Source: Mucilaginibacter mali
Lineage (GTDB): Bacteria > Bacteroidota > Bacteroidia > Sphingobacteriales > Sphingobacteriaceae
Direction: 5' to 3'
DNA: 64,000 nt
Assembly (NCBI RefSeq): GCF_013283875.1
Contig: NZ_CP054139.1
Location: 3,038,001 to 3,102,000 of the forward strand
In this document: positions 15,386-24,235 of the stretch, one piece after another
Layout of the letters: every line of letters starts with the position of its first letter
Numbering within the stretch: position 1 is the first letter of the stretch
Program-made: the position numbers and the translations under genes
Notes under the pieces: generated by a model
Told to the model about the DNA's origin: nothing
Databases searched by the model: none
The model's input: only the letters and a program-made list of their open reading frames with translations

Positions 15386-16876
15386 ATGGAAAAATACATC
15401 TTATCATTAGACCAGGGCACCACCAGTTCCCGGGCCATTGTTTTTAACAAAGCGGGCAGCATTGTTTCCATCGCCCAAAAAGAATTTACCCAGATATACC
15501 CCCAGCCCGGATGGGTTGAGCACAATGCGGTAGAGATCTGGTCGTCGCAGGTATCGGTTGCCGCCGAGTCTATTCTTAATGCCGGACTTACCGCTAAGGA
15601 TATCGCCGCCATTGGCATCACCAACCAGCGCGAAACTACCGTTTTGTGGGATAAACGCACCGGCGAACCACTGTGTAACGCCATTGTATGGCAGGACAGG
15701 CGCACATCCGGCTATTGCGATGAATTAAAAACGCAGGGCCATGCAGCAGCCATCCAGCAGAAAACCGGCTTAGTGCTTGATGCCTACTTCTCGGCCACAA
15801 AAATTAAATGGATCCTTGATAACGTAGAGGGCGCACGCGAAAAGGCCGCCGCCGGGCATATCGCTTTTGGCACAGTGGATACCTGGCTGGTATGGAAGCT
15901 GACCGCCGGTAAAACGCATATCACCGACGTGAGCAATGCCTCGCGCACTATGATCTATAATATCCACACCCTTGGCTGGGACGAAGAACTCCTGAACCTG
16001 TTCGATATCCCCCGCAGCATCCTGCCCGAGGTAAAGTCATCGAGCGAGGTTTATGGCGAAACAGCCGGTACCGTACTGGCAGCGCAAATCCCTATCGCGG
16101 GTATCGCCGGCGATCAGCAGGCGGCATTGTTCGGCCAAATGTGTACTGCCAACGGCATGGTTAAGAATACCTACGGCACCGGTTGCTTTATGCTGATGAA
16201 TGTGGGCGATAAGCCTATCGCATCAAAAAACAACCTGGTAACCACCATTGCATGGCAGATAAACGGCAAGGTTCAATATGCTTTAGAGGGCAGCATTTTT
16301 ATTGGCGGCGCTGTAGTGCAATGGCTGCGCGATGAATTGAAGCTGATCAGTTCATCGGCCGAGGTGGAAGACCTGGCTAAAAAGGTGGAGGATACGGGCG
16401 GCGTTTACGTTGTACCGGCCTTTGCAGGCCTTGGCGCGCCACACTGGAACCAGGATGCGCGCGGCACTATTACCGGTATTACCCGTGGCACCAATCAATC
16501 TCACATTGCACGCGCAGCGCTGGAAAGCATCGCTTTCCAAACCATGGAAGTACTAAAAGCCATGGAGGCCGATTCGGGACTGAACATCGCTCAACTGCGG
16601 GTTGATGGTGGCGCGACGGCTAATAACCTGCTGATGCAGTTCCAGGCCGATTTACTGAATACGCAGGTAATTCGCCCGGTAGTAACCGAGGTTACTGCCA
16701 TAGGTGCGGCTTACCTGGCCGGACTTGCCACCGGTTTTTGGAGCAGCATGGAAGATATCAGCGGGCAATGGCAAATTGAACGCACTTTTACACCGGGCAC
16801 AACCAACAAAATAGACGAACGTATAAAAGGCTGGAACCGTGCCGTTAAGGCCGCGAAAGCTTACGCCGAAAATTAA
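15386..16876 (+). CDS. glpK: Glycerol kinase
   Basis: A 496-residue FGGY-family kinase that converts glycerol and ATP to sn-glycerol 3-phosphate. Visible motifs are the N-terminal phosphate-binding [34 protein letters not shown], and the adenosine-binding [22 protein letters not shown] and [19 protein letters not shown]. The length matches the family (about 500). It is followed after 27 bases by the glycerol facilitator gene, forming a glpKF operon divergent from the DeoR regulator. The product feeds the glycerol-3-phosphate dehydrogenase at 30474-32096. Confidence 0.96.
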   Translation: MEKYILSLDQGTTSSRAIVFNKAGSIVSIAQKEFTQIYPQPGWVEHNAVEIWSSQVSVAAESILNAGLTAKDIAAIGITNQRETTVLWDKRTGEPLCNAIVWQDRRTSGYCDELKTQGHAAAIQQKTGLVLDAYFSATKIKWILDNVEGAREKAAAGHIAFGTVDTWLVWKLTAGKTHITDVSNASRTMIYNIHTLGWDEELLNLFDIPRSILPEVKSSSEVYGETAGTVLAAQIPIAGIAGDQQAALFGQMCTANGMVKNTYGTGCFMLMNVGDKPIASKNNLVTTIAWQINGKVQYALEGSIFIGGAVVQWLRDELKLISSSAEVEDLAKKVEDTGGVYVVPAFAGLGAPHWNQDARGTITGITRGTNQSHIARAALESIAFQTMEVLKAMEADSGLNIAQLRVDGGATANNLLMQFQADLLNTQVIRPVVTEVTAIGAAYLAGLATGFWSSMEDISGQWQIERTFTPGTTNKIDERIKGWNRAVKAAKAYAEN

Positions 16877-16903
16877 TCAATCACACAAAATCGCTAAAAC
16901 AAA

Positions 16904-17635
16904 ATGAACGAAATTACCGCCGAGTTTATCGGCACCATGATCCTGATCCTGTTGGGTAACGGGGTTGTAGCCAATGTTGTGCTTACGGGCACCAAAGGCA
17001 ATAATGGCGGCTGGATAGTAATCACTACCGCCTGGGCTTTGGCCGTATTTGTGGGTGTGGTAATTGCAGCCCCCTTTAGCGGCGCGCACTTAAACCCCGC
17101 TGTTACCATTGGCCTGGCCATTGCCCAAAAATTTGCCTGGGCAAAAGTACCGGCCTATATCGGCGCGCAGTTATTAGGTGCTATGGCCGGCGGCGGACTG
17201 GTTTGGTTGTTCTACAAAGACCACTACGCGCTTACTGATGACAAAGGCGCTAAACTGGCTACCTTTTGCACTTCGCCCGCCATCCGTAAAACATCGTCGA
17301 ACATGATCAGCGAGATCATTGGCACCTTTGTGCTGATCTTCGTTATTTTTTACTTTACCGATGCCGAGATCAAAAAAGACAAGGTGATCATCGGTTTGGG
17401 TTCATTAGGCGCCATGCCTGTGGCCTTTTTGGTTTGGGTGATAGGCCTGGCTTTAGGCGGCACCACCGGCTATGCTATTAACCCGGTACGCGATCTTGGT
17501 CCGCGGATTATGCATGCCATTTTACCGGTTGATAAAAAAGGCAGCAGCGAATGGGATTACGCGTGGATACCGGTTGTGGGGCCGATAATTGGCGCGGTGC
17601 TGGCGGCTTTGGCTTTTTTATGGTTGAAGATATAA
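16904..17635 (+). CDS. glpF: MIP family glycerol facilitator
   Basis: A 243-residue aquaglyceroporin with six membrane helices. The first half-helix motif is SGAHLNPAVTIG. The second reads GYAINPVRDLGPR, with Val in place of the usual Ala of NPA and the Arg of the selectivity filter retained. A Phe/Gly-rich ar/R region and its position directly after glpK support glycerol rather than water as substrate. An insertion of about 30 residues between helices 3 and 4 (DDKGAKLATFCTSPAIRKTSS) is typical of the GlpF branch. It ends 12 bases before a palindromic element that may terminate the transcript. Confidence 0.92.
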   Translation: MNEITAEFIGTMILILLGNGVVANVVLTGTKGNNGGWIVITTAWALAVFVGVVIAAPFSGAHLNPAVTIGLAIAQKFAWAKVPAYIGAQLLGAMAGGGLVWLFYKDHYALTDDKGAKLATFCTSPAIRKTSSNMISEIIGTFVLIFVIFYFTDAEIKKDKVIIGLGSLGAMPVAFLVWVIGLALGGTTGYAINPVRDLGPRIMHAILPVDKKGSSEWDYAWIPVVGPIIGAVLAALAFLWLKI

Positions 17636-17647
17636 CATGGTGACAAT

Positions 17648-17792
17648 TTAACCACAAAGCACACAAAGGTTAAGAAACACAAAGGCCACAAAGACTAAGT
17701 TCATTTAGCTTTGTGGCCTTTGTGTTTTCCAAATAAACCGATCTTTTCCTATTTGATCTTTGTGAAAAAAACTTTGTGGTCTTTGTGGTTAA
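17648..17792. repeat. Inverted repeat of the AACCACAAAG type
   Basis: TTAACCACAAAG at 17648-17659 is the exact inverse of CTTTGTGGTTAA at 17781-17792. Further CACAAAGG/CCTTTGTG pairs lie inside (ACACAAAGGCCACAAAG and CTTTGTGGCCTTTGTGT). A fragment of the same family, TTTTAACCACAGCGCACACAGAGG, follows the glycosyltransferase gene at 18519. This is a common type of dispersed intergenic repeat, here between glpF and the glycosyltransferase gene. Confidence 0.75.
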
Positions 17793-17856
17793 ATTACCAT
17801 TATGTCTTCTTCTTTAATTGCCACCTCAACCATTATCTTTACTGTAAATTTTCTTT

Positions 17857-18516
17857 ATGCAACCTAAGTTTCCCCGGGTATCCATCATTATGGCTGTTTA
17901 CAACAGGGATTTCAGCATGGTAAGGCGTGCTTTAGATTCGGTGATGGCGCAGGACTTCAGGGATTTTGAACTGATCGTTGTTGATGATGGCAGCGATGCG
18001 GCTTTAGGCCGTGATATCCTGGATTATGTAACGCTGCATGAAGAGCAACTTACTTACCTCCGTCATAAAAACATCGGCCAGGCTTTCTCTATAAATAAAG
18101 GAATGTTAAACAGCGCGGGGGCTTATATCGGCTTCATCGATTCGGATGACGAGTATAAGCCAAATCATATTTCTGCCTGCCTTGAAAATATGAAGGAATA
18201 CGATTTGATCGCCTCCACTACCGAAAATATCGCCACCTGCCCGGAAGATCTGCTTGTGCCCTGCAAAGATAACCCCACGGGCTACATTTTTATAGATGAG
18301 TGTATTGTTTTCGGCACCCTATTTGGGAAAAGGGAAGTTTTTGAGCATGTGCCATTCCGCAATCTATTGGCATTAGACCCCGATTTTTACGAGCGGGCCG
18401 GCAAAAAATACCTCACCCAAAAACTCAATTTGCGCACCTATAAATACTATATGGGCCTGCCGGATAGTAATATGACCAGGGAGAAAAGATTACGGCAAGG
18501 TTTGGTTTCGATATAA
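17857..18516 (+). CDS. Glycosyltransferase family 2 protein
   Basis: A 219-residue single-domain GT-A glycosyltransferase. VSIIMAVYNR (residues 8-17) and VVDDGSD begin the nucleotide-sugar site. IGFIDSDDEY carries the metal-binding DxD-type acidic pair. The C-terminus is short and lacks a membrane anchor, so the protein is likely cytoplasmic and at the small end of the family. A -7-like TATCTTTA box is at 17834-17841, 15 bases before the ATG, so it has its own promoter. No neighbouring polysaccharide genes identify its acceptor. Confidence 0.85.
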   Translation: MQPKFPRVSIIMAVYNRDFSMVRRALDSVMAQDFRDFELIVVDDGSDAALGRDILDYVTLHEEQLTYLRHKNIGQAFSINKGMLNSAGAYIGFIDSDDEYKPNHISACLENMKEYDLIASTTENIATCPEDLLVPCKDNPTGYIFIDECIVFGTLFGKREVFEHVPFRNLLALDPDFYERAGKKYLTQKLNLRTYKYYMGLPDSNMTREKRLRQGLVSI

Positions 18517-18556
18517 GTTTTTAACCACAGCGCACACAGAGGTAATTATCTCACAG

Positions 18557-20758
18557 TTATTTTACCCTGTCAAAGTATTTCTTATACATCTCCTTAGCTA
18601 CAACTATCTCATCGCCCTTAGGTGTGGTAGTGTAAATATCCCGCTTATTCACCCAAGTCCACTCCCAATCCTTTATTTGCGCCTGGAATGTTTTTTCGTC
18701 TAACGCTTTGCCATCGGCCAGGCTTTTATCTGCATAAGCAAAAAATTGCTGCCAGCGGGGTTTATAAAAGCCCGATAGCATACCTGCCCATTGCTTACAG
18801 GCGTAATCATTCAGTACACTGTTCTTATCGCCCCAAAGTGTGATCTGGTCGCGGGCGTTAAATTCGTAAAGGCGTTTTTCTTCGGGTGTGCTGCCATTAG
18901 CTTTGGCGGCTTCCAGCCAGCGGCCCAGCAGGAAATCCTTGCGGGTGGATAGCAGCTTGTCTATATCATCCATCACCCCTAAAAACCCGGCGCTTAATTT
19001 TTTATAGCCCTGAAGGTCTTTGGCTTTTATCGCCTTTGCAAATTGCGCATGTAGCGTGTCGGCATAATTGGCCAGTACCTGCCGGGTTACATCCACCAGA
19101 TCGTAGCGAAAGCCCTGGCTGTTCTTCAAATCGTCTGCCGCTGTTATCAGGTCGCGCCAGGCGGGCACAAGGTCTTCCGAGCGATAAAACTTTTGCGGGT
19201 TTGCCCACAGCGTAGACTTCGCCAATGTTGGCCGGCCTGAAATGATAGATTCGTTACCCCCTTTGCGGATGCCGCCGGTGTAAACGGTGTTCTTCAGCAC
19301 CTGCCAGGCGGCTTCGGCTTGCGCGTTCTTTTTACCGTAACGGCGGTAAGCGTAATCATTTAGCCAAGCGTCAAGCTCAATAGGTTTATCGCGCCAAACG
19401 TTTTCCATCATCAGTTCGTACATCACAGGGTTTTGTTCGATGGCCTCGGGGGTTAGGCCGATGCCCAGTATTTTACCCGAACGCGGATCGTTCAACGCAT
19501 TAGCCGGATCGGCAGCTACGTTACTCATGCGGCCATACAGGCTAATGTTACCACCAAAATTATGCAGCATGCACCAGATCCAGGGTTTGCCATAATAGGC
19601 GTCGGTTTTATCCCAAACAGGTTTGTTTTCGCTGTACAGATCGAGAATGATCATGTGATCGTTAGGAATGCCGTTCAGCAGCGCTTTGATCTGTTTGGGT
19701 TGCCAAAACTTAGCCGAGTACGAGAACATCCAGCCCTGCATGATCCAGGTGGCTTTCGGATCGGCGGCGGCCATCGAGTGGTATACCTTTTTGCTTACGG
19801 CATCCAGGTAGGTAGAATCGTTGGTTGGGGGCGTATTCTCATTAAAAGTATCGGCCGAGTATAAATGATCGGTACCGAATGTTTTTACCTCCTCTTTGAT
19901 AAAACGTTCGCCAATGGTAGCAAACAGTTCATCGTCGGGATCAAGGATATAAACATCGGGGAAACCCTGCCAATCGGTCTTTTTTAGCTTAGCATTCGGG
20001 AATTTAGTTTTAAACGATGGCGGAACGTGTCCGGTGAAGGCAGGCAATATGGGTGTCATGCCCAGTTCACGCTCACGCTTCAGGATCTGCTTTTCCAACG
20101 CCTCGTGCTTATCCATAAAGCTTTGGGGCAGCGGGCCGCCCCAACCATCTAAATTACCCATCCAAAACCAATTGAAATAGGCTGGCCCGCTGAAGAACGT
20201 AGACAGGTCCTTATCGGTAAAGCCCAAACTTTTGTAAACCCGCTGCCAAATGCTGTTTTGCCCGGTGATAGCGAGCGGCATGTTCACACCGTTCAAAGCC
20301 ATCCAATCTATTTCCTGCTGCCAGCGGTCCCAGGTCCACCAACTCATGGTGTAGTTGAAGGTGCAGTAATTCAGATCATAACGATAGGTATACGGCGTTA
20401 CCTTGCGCACCTTAACGCCCACGCGCGGCAGTTTGGCGGGCAGTTTAAGATTAGTGCCGTTCCAGCCGATATCGCAATGCGTATAATGTTTCAGGTAATA
20501 ATTCAGGGCGCTGGCTACCGATACCCCGTTCGATCCGCTTAGCATGATCTTACCGTTCTGGTCTGCTATTTCAAACACATCTTTTCCATTCTGCTTAGGG
20601 ATGAAAGCCACACCGAAATCCTGCTTGTGCGCGGGAATAATGCGAGCGATCAACGCGTAAACCGCATCGGCTGATGGTTTGGTGTTTTGCGCATTGGCTT
20701 CATGCAGCCAACTGATAAGTGCCGACCATAATAGCAGAATGGATAATGTTTTTTTCAT
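18557..20758 (-). CDS. Secreted alpha-N-acetylglucosaminidase (GH89)
   Basis: A NAGLU-type enzyme (about 733 residues) that releases terminal alpha-linked GlcNAc. From the ATG at 20758 it begins with a signal peptide (MKKTLSILLLWSALI); an upstream ATG at 20788 would put ten polar residues in front. Diagnostic GH89 stretches are WMALNGVNMPLAITGQ, FNWFWMGNLDGWGGPLP, LPAFTGHVP, TFNENTPP (candidate catalytic Glu) and WCMLHNFGGNISLYGRM. It is last in the minus-strand run beginning with SusC, so it probably trims the imported ligand in the periplasm. Human NAGLU acts on heparan sulfate; the bacterial substrate is open. Confidence 0.93.
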   Translation of the reverse strand: MKKTLSILLLWSALISWLHEANAQNTKPSADAVYALIARIIPAHKQDFGVAFIPKQNGKDVFEIADQNGKIMLSGSNGVSVASALNYYLKHYTHCDIGWNGTNLKLPAKLPRVGVKVRKVTPYTYRYDLNYCTFNYTMSWWTWDRWQQEIDWMALNGVNMPLAITGQNSIWQRVYKSLGFTDKDLSTFFSGPAYFNWFWMGNLDGWGGPLPQSFMDKHEALEKQILKRERELGMTPILPAFTGHVPPSFKTKFPNAKLKKTDWQGFPDVYILDPDDELFATIGERFIKEEVKTFGTDHLYSADTFNENTPPTNDSTYLDAVSKKVYHSMAAADPKATWIMQGWMFSYSAKFWQPKQIKALLNGIPNDHMIILDLYSENKPVWDKTDAYYGKPWIWCMLHNFGGNISLYGRMSNVAADPANALNDPRSGKILGIGLTPEAIEQNPVMYELMMENVWRDKPIELDAWLNDYAYRRYGKKNAQAEAAWQVLKNTVYTGGIRKGGNESIISGRPTLAKSTLWANPQKFYRSEDLVPAWRDLITAADDLKNSQGFRYDLVDVTRQVLANYADTLHAQFAKAIKAKDLQGYKKLSAGFLGVMDDIDKLLSTRKDFLLGRWLEAAKANGSTPEEKRLYEFNARDQITLWGDKNSVLNDYACKQWAGMLSGFYKPRWQQFFAYADKSLADGKALDEKTFQAQIKDWEWTWVNKRDIYTTTPKGDEIVVAKEMYKKYFDRVK

Positions 20759-20816
20759 AGTACGATAAAAAGCTGTTTGCCCGGTCAAGAGTCCACGCTT
20801 GACTGAAACATTTTTT

Positions 20817-20892
20817 GGAGCGTCTACGCTCCTGTAATAAATGTAAGCGTGGACGCTTACTTGGTATTTTGTCCAGGCGTGGACGCCTGGAC
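20817..20892. repeat. Three consecutive palindromes with GCGT-n-GACGC cores
   Basis: Three short perfect or near-perfect palindromes follow each other: GGAGCGTCTACGCTCC (20817-20832), GTAAGCGTGGACGCTTAC (20843-20860), and a 22-base one built on CCAGGCGTGGACGCCTGG (20871-20892). A partial fourth (GTCCACGCTTGAC) is at about 20791. They fill the gap between the GDSL and GH89 genes and could slow transcription or protect the upstream mRNA. Confidence 0.7.
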
Positions 20893-20903
20893 AGGCGGTT
20901 ATA

Positions 20904-21635
20904 TTATTTCAAATACCCACCCTTTTCAAACACCTTTACCCAAACCTGGTAACCTGCATCGTTAGGGTGCAGGCCATCTACACAGTATTCGGCCTTCAGG
21001 TGATTTTCGCTATCAAGGAAATTCGGGTACAGGTCAACAATATTCACATTCTTAGCCTTTAGCTTGCGGATAGCGGCGTTAACGGCAAGGATGTGCCCGT
21101 CCTTACCGTAATGGTTAGGGAACTTGCCGAATACTGGATTAACCGGCAACAAAGTGCAGAAATAGATCTGCGTTTCGGGCGAACCGGCGCGGATCTTCGC
21201 CACCATTTTACGGTGATTGCGCTCGATAATGCTATCGGGCACATTGCGCGATATGTCGTTTATCCCAATCAGTATAAATACCTTCTTCGGGTGCCCGGCA
21301 ATGATCTCGTCCATGCGCTCCAACACGCCGAAGGTCAGGTCTCCGGAAATTCCCCTACCCTTTATCAGTGGGTTATTAAACAGTTTAGCCCAATTGCAGC
21401 GGGCGGTGATGCTGTTTCCTAAAAACACAATGTTATCGCTACCTACGGGGTGCGCCTTAAAGCTTGCTATGCTATCGGGCGTAATTTTAGGGCGATAGGT
21501 GCTATCCATAAAGCCCGGCGGGTATACCGCGGCTGGTTTAGCGGCAGTAGTAGCAGGGGTGGTTTGCGCAAATACGGTGCTGCCCAGGCAGATTAGTGCC
21601 AATAGGATTGTTTTTATGAGTGATGTTTTTTTCAT
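20904..21635 (-). CDS. Secreted SGNH/GDSL-type esterase
   Basis: A 243-residue SGNH hydrolase with a signal peptide (MKKTSLIKTILLALICLGSTVFAQ). Catalytic blocks are FLGNSIT with nucleophile Ser75, the glycine of GRGISGDL, GIND with Asn126, and VDGLHPNDAG with Asp220 and His223. The resemblance is to the lysophospholipase/acetylhydrolase branch that removes acyl or acetyl esters from glycans or lipids. It lies in the glycerophosphodiester uptake run, where it could strip ester substituents before GlpT or GH89 act. That substrate link is inferred from context only. Confidence 0.9.
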   Translation of the reverse strand: MKKTSLIKTILLALICLGSTVFAQTTPATTAAKPAAVYPPGFMDSTYRPKITPDSIASFKAHPVGSDNIVFLGNSITARCNWAKLFNNPLIKGRGISGDLTFGVLERMDEIIAGHPKKVFILIGINDISRNVPDSIIERNHRKMVAKIRAGSPETQIYFCTLLPVNPVFGKFPNHYGKDGHILAVNAAIRKLKAKNVNIVDLYPNFLDSENHLKAEYCVDGLHPNDAGYQVWVKVFEKGGYLK

Positions 21636-21657
21636 AATCTATTCTATATATCCAAAT

Positions 21658-21813
21658 GTCATTTCGAACGAACACGGGTTGGGCTGTGAGATGGGGTGAG
21701 GAGAAATTTTATACGTGGTACCTATTGCACGTGCAAGATTTGTTCCTTCGGTCAAGAGAGTAGTTCTCTTTCGCGTCCCCGCTTTTCCCTACACTTGCTC
21801 TATCGGAAATAAC
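21658..21813. repeat. Degenerate second copy of the GTCATTTCGAACGAA element
   Basis: The left end GTCATTTCGAACGAA is identical to that at 9373, followed by the GGTGAGGAGAAAT block. The right arm is decayed (CGGAAATAACAAG in place of CGAAATGACAAG). It fills the gap between the glpT and GDSL genes on the minus strand. Short open frames over it are not genes. Confidence 0.7.
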
Positions 21814-21827
21814 AAGTTGTCCGGCAT

Positions 21828-23168
21828 TTACTTCGCCAGCAAATTCGCCTTTTCCCGGTTCCAGGTCAAAGCTGTAAAAAATATCGACAGCACGCAAGCC
21901 GCGATGATCACATAGAACGAGGCATCCCAACCGTAATGGTCCAGCACCTGCCCAATGGCGATATTGGCAAACAAAGCGCTGCCCATGTAACCGAAGAAAC
22001 CCGTAAGTCCTGCCGCTGTTCCGGCCGCTTTTTTGGGTACCAGGTCAAGTGCCTGTACGCCGATCAGCATTACCGGGCCATAGATCAAAAAGCCGATAGT
22101 TATCAGCGACGCATTAGCTACGAACAGGTTGCCTGCCGGGCATTGCCAGTAAACCAGCACTGCCAAAATGATCAACAGCATGTAGATCACCGTTGCCGGG
22201 GCGCGGCGGCCTTTAAATACGGTGTCGCTCAGCCAGCCGCAGATAAGGGTGCCGGGGATGCCGGCAATCTCAAAATACGAGTACGACCAGCTGATCTCTT
22301 TATCCGAAAAATGCTTTACTTCGGTAAGGTATGTTGGGGCCCAATCCTGTATACCCTGCCTGATGAGGTATACAAAGGCGTTGGCGAAAGCGATATACCA
22401 TAACAGGCGGTTATTAAACACAAAGTTGAAGAATATCTGCTTCGCGGTTAACTCCTTTTCGTGCTCGGCCGAGTAGGCTTTGGGGTAATCGTTCTTATAT
22501 TGCTCAACAGGCGGCAAACCGCAGGATTGCGGCGTATCGCGCACCAATAAGAACGCGATCAGCGCGAAGCCCAAAGCGATAAGTCCCGGGAAGTACAATT
22601 TGCTTTGCCAGGTAGCAAAAAACACAATGGCCAAATAGGTTACCGCGCCCATCAGCGCGCCGCCAACATTGTGCGCGCAATTCCATATAGACATGGTGCG
22701 CCCACGTTCACGGGTTGAGAACCAGTGTACCACTACCCTGCCGCATGGCGCCCAGCCCATCCCCTGGAACCAGCCATTGATAAGCAAAATAGAGAACATG
22801 ATCACCACCGATGAAGTAGCCCACGACATGGTACCCATCACGATCATACACAAAGCAGAAAGCACCAAACCAATACTCAGGAAATAACGGGCATTGCTCC
22901 TGTCGCTTACGTTCCCCATCAAAAATTTGCTTAAACCATAAGCTATGCCACCTGCCGATAAAGCGAAACCAAGATCTGATTTGGAATAACCCATTTTTAT
23001 CAGGTCGGGCATGGCGAGCGAGAAGTTTTTACGTACAAGGTAGTATCCGGCATAACCTAAAAATATCCCGATGAACACCTGCCAGCGCAAGGCGTTATAC
23101 TTTGGGGCAATTTCGCTTTCCGGCAATTGTTCTTTATGGGCTGCAGGCGTAAATATGGTTTTAATCAT
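21828..23168 (-). CDS. glpT: Glycerol-3-phosphate/phosphate antiporter (OPA family)
   Basis: A 446-residue major-facilitator protein of the organophosphate:phosphate antiporter family with 12 membrane helices. The substrate-site residues known from E. coli GlpT (Arg45, His165, Arg269) are all found shifted by one: Arg46 in YYLVRKNFSLAMP, His166 in NCAHNVGG, and Arg270 in FVYLIRQGIQDWAPTYL. That makes glycerol 3-phosphate the likely substrate rather than a hexose phosphate. It lies directly downstream of the periplasmic glycerophosphodiesterase gene, which would generate its substrate. The product feeds GlpD. Confidence 0.93.
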   Translation of the reverse strand: MIKTIFTPAAHKEQLPESEIAPKYNALRWQVFIGIFLGYAGYYLVRKNFSLAMPDLIKMGYSKSDLGFALSAGGIAYGLSKFLMGNVSDRSNARYFLSIGLVLSALCMIVMGTMSWATSSVVIMFSILLINGWFQGMGWAPCGRVVVHWFSTRERGRTMSIWNCAHNVGGALMGAVTYLAIVFFATWQSKLYFPGLIALGFALIAFLLVRDTPQSCGLPPVEQYKNDYPKAYSAEHEKELTAKQIFFNFVFNNRLLWYIAFANAFVYLIRQGIQDWAPTYLTEVKHFSDKEISWSYSYFEIAGIPGTLICGWLSDTVFKGRRAPATVIYMLLIILAVLVYWQCPAGNLFVANASLITIGFLIYGPVMLIGVQALDLVPKKAAGTAAGLTGFFGYMGSALFANIAIGQVLDHYGWDASFYVIIAACVLSIFFTALTWNREKANLLAK

Positions 23169-23202
23169 TTATGGTTTGGTTTATTGGTTCTTTGTGTTCT
23201 TA

Positions 23203-23237
23203 CAGACTTACGAAGTTTTAAAAGCTTCGTAAGTCTG
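23203..23237 (-). terminator. Hairpin between GDPD and glpT genes
   Basis: CAGACTTACGAAG (23203-23215) pairs perfectly with CTTCGTAAGTCTG (23225-23237) around a nine-base loop. It lies 13 bases past the stop of the minus-strand GDPD gene. There is no strong U-tract, so it may be a processing or mRNA-stability hairpin inside the operon rather than a full terminator. Confidence 0.55.
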
Positions 23238-23249
23238 TCTCTCATTCTC

Positions 23250-24152
23250 TTACTGCAAAAAGTTAGGATAATCGCTAATGATACCATCAACGCCCAACGC
23301 TTTCAGGGCTGCAATATCCTCTTTGGTATCCGGTGTCCATGGTACTACTTTAATACCCTGCTCGTGGCATTCTCTCACCACATCAGCAGTTACCATGCTA
23401 AAGTTAGGGCTGTAGATGAATGGTTTAAAGCCCAGGTCGGCCAGGTTATCGGCAGTGCTTTTTTTGTTACTTACCAACCATGATGTACGCACGTTAGGAT
23501 ATTTCTTGTTCAGCACCTGTAGCGTACGCTTATCAAACGATTGGATCACCACCCACTGCGTGATCTTCTTCTGCTCTATCACATCCATCAGCAGCTTCAC
23601 AAAGGTTTCAGGATCAGGGTTAACCGTGCCATCGCCTTTTTCGCTGCTTTTGGTTTCGATATTGTAGAATACATGGCGCTTGCCGGTAGCCTTAACATAA
23701 TGCTCAACGCTGTCTATCAGATCGGCAAGCAGGGGGATACTTACTTTCATCTTCTTCTGCTGCGGGAAAGCCGGGTATGGCTTGCTGCCTACATCAAATT
23801 TGGCAATATCGGCGTAGTTCATTTTATAAAACACATACTTCTTGCCGTCTTCTTTTGGTATCTCCTGGCCATCCGGTGTTAGGGAGAACAGAGGGTTGAT
23901 GTATTCATCGTGCGATACCACCACCTTGCCATCGGCAGTGATGTGGGTATCCATCTCCAGGGTTTCCATGCCCATATCTATCGTGTTCAGCATGGCGGGG
24001 ATGGTATTCTCGGGCATCAGGCCGCGCCCACCGCGGTGGGCCTCCCTGTCAAACGACGGGAAAGGTTCGTTTTTTACAGTCTTGTTCTTTTGCGCGATGG
24101 CACTGGTGGCAATCATGCCGCTTAACATGGCAATACAGATCGTTTTTTTCAT
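23250..24152 (-). CDS. glpQ: Secreted glycerophosphodiester phosphodiesterase
   Basis: A 300-residue GDPD-family TIM-barrel enzyme that hydrolyses glycerophosphodiesters to glycerol 3-phosphate and an alcohol. The ATG at 24152 opens a signal peptide (MKKTICIAMLSGMIATSAIAQ); an upstream frame start at 24197 overlaps a terminator hairpin and is rejected. Active-site motifs are AHRGGRGLMPENT with His39, Arg40 and Glu48, then METLEMDTH with Glu66 and Asp68, and VSHDEY with His81, matching catalytic and metal ligands of GlpQ/UgpQ. It sits between the SusCD-DUF5689 genes and glpT, so it supplies periplasmic glycerol 3-phosphate for uptake. Confidence 0.94.
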   Translation of the reverse strand: MKKTICIAMLSGMIATSAIAQKNKTVKNEPFPSFDREAHRGGRGLMPENTIPAMLNTIDMGMETLEMDTHITADGKVVVSHDEYINPLFSLTPDGQEIPKEDGKKYVFYKMNYADIAKFDVGSKPYPAFPQQKKMKVSIPLLADLIDSVEHYVKATGKRHVFYNIETKSSEKGDGTVNPDPETFVKLLMDVIEQKKITQWVVIQSFDKRTLQVLNKKYPNVRTSWLVSNKKSTADNLADLGFKPFIYSPNFSMVTADVVRECHEQGIKVVPWTPDTKEDIAALKALGVDGIISDYPNFLQ

Positions 24153-24177
24153 ATATATGCAGATGTGTTTATCTTCT

Positions 24178-24224
24178 AAAATAAGATATCCCTGCAACGC
24201 TTACATTGCAGGGATATCTTATTT
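24178..24224 (-). terminator. Strong hairpin at the end of the SusCD-DUF5689 block
   Basis: A 19-base perfect stem AAATAAGATATCCCTGCAA (24178-24196) / TTGCAGGGATATCTTATTT (24206-24224) with a nine-base loop lies 12 bases past the DUF5689 stop. Its position fits partial termination or 3'-end protection of the highly expressed SusCD message ahead of the enzyme genes. Confidence 0.75.
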
Positions 24225-24235
24225 AGTGCAGGGTA

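Noticed and set aside
24153..24197. Upstream extension of the glycerophosphodiesterase start
   Set aside because: It lies inside the terminator hairpin of the preceding gene, and the internal ATG at 24152 begins a perfect signal peptide.
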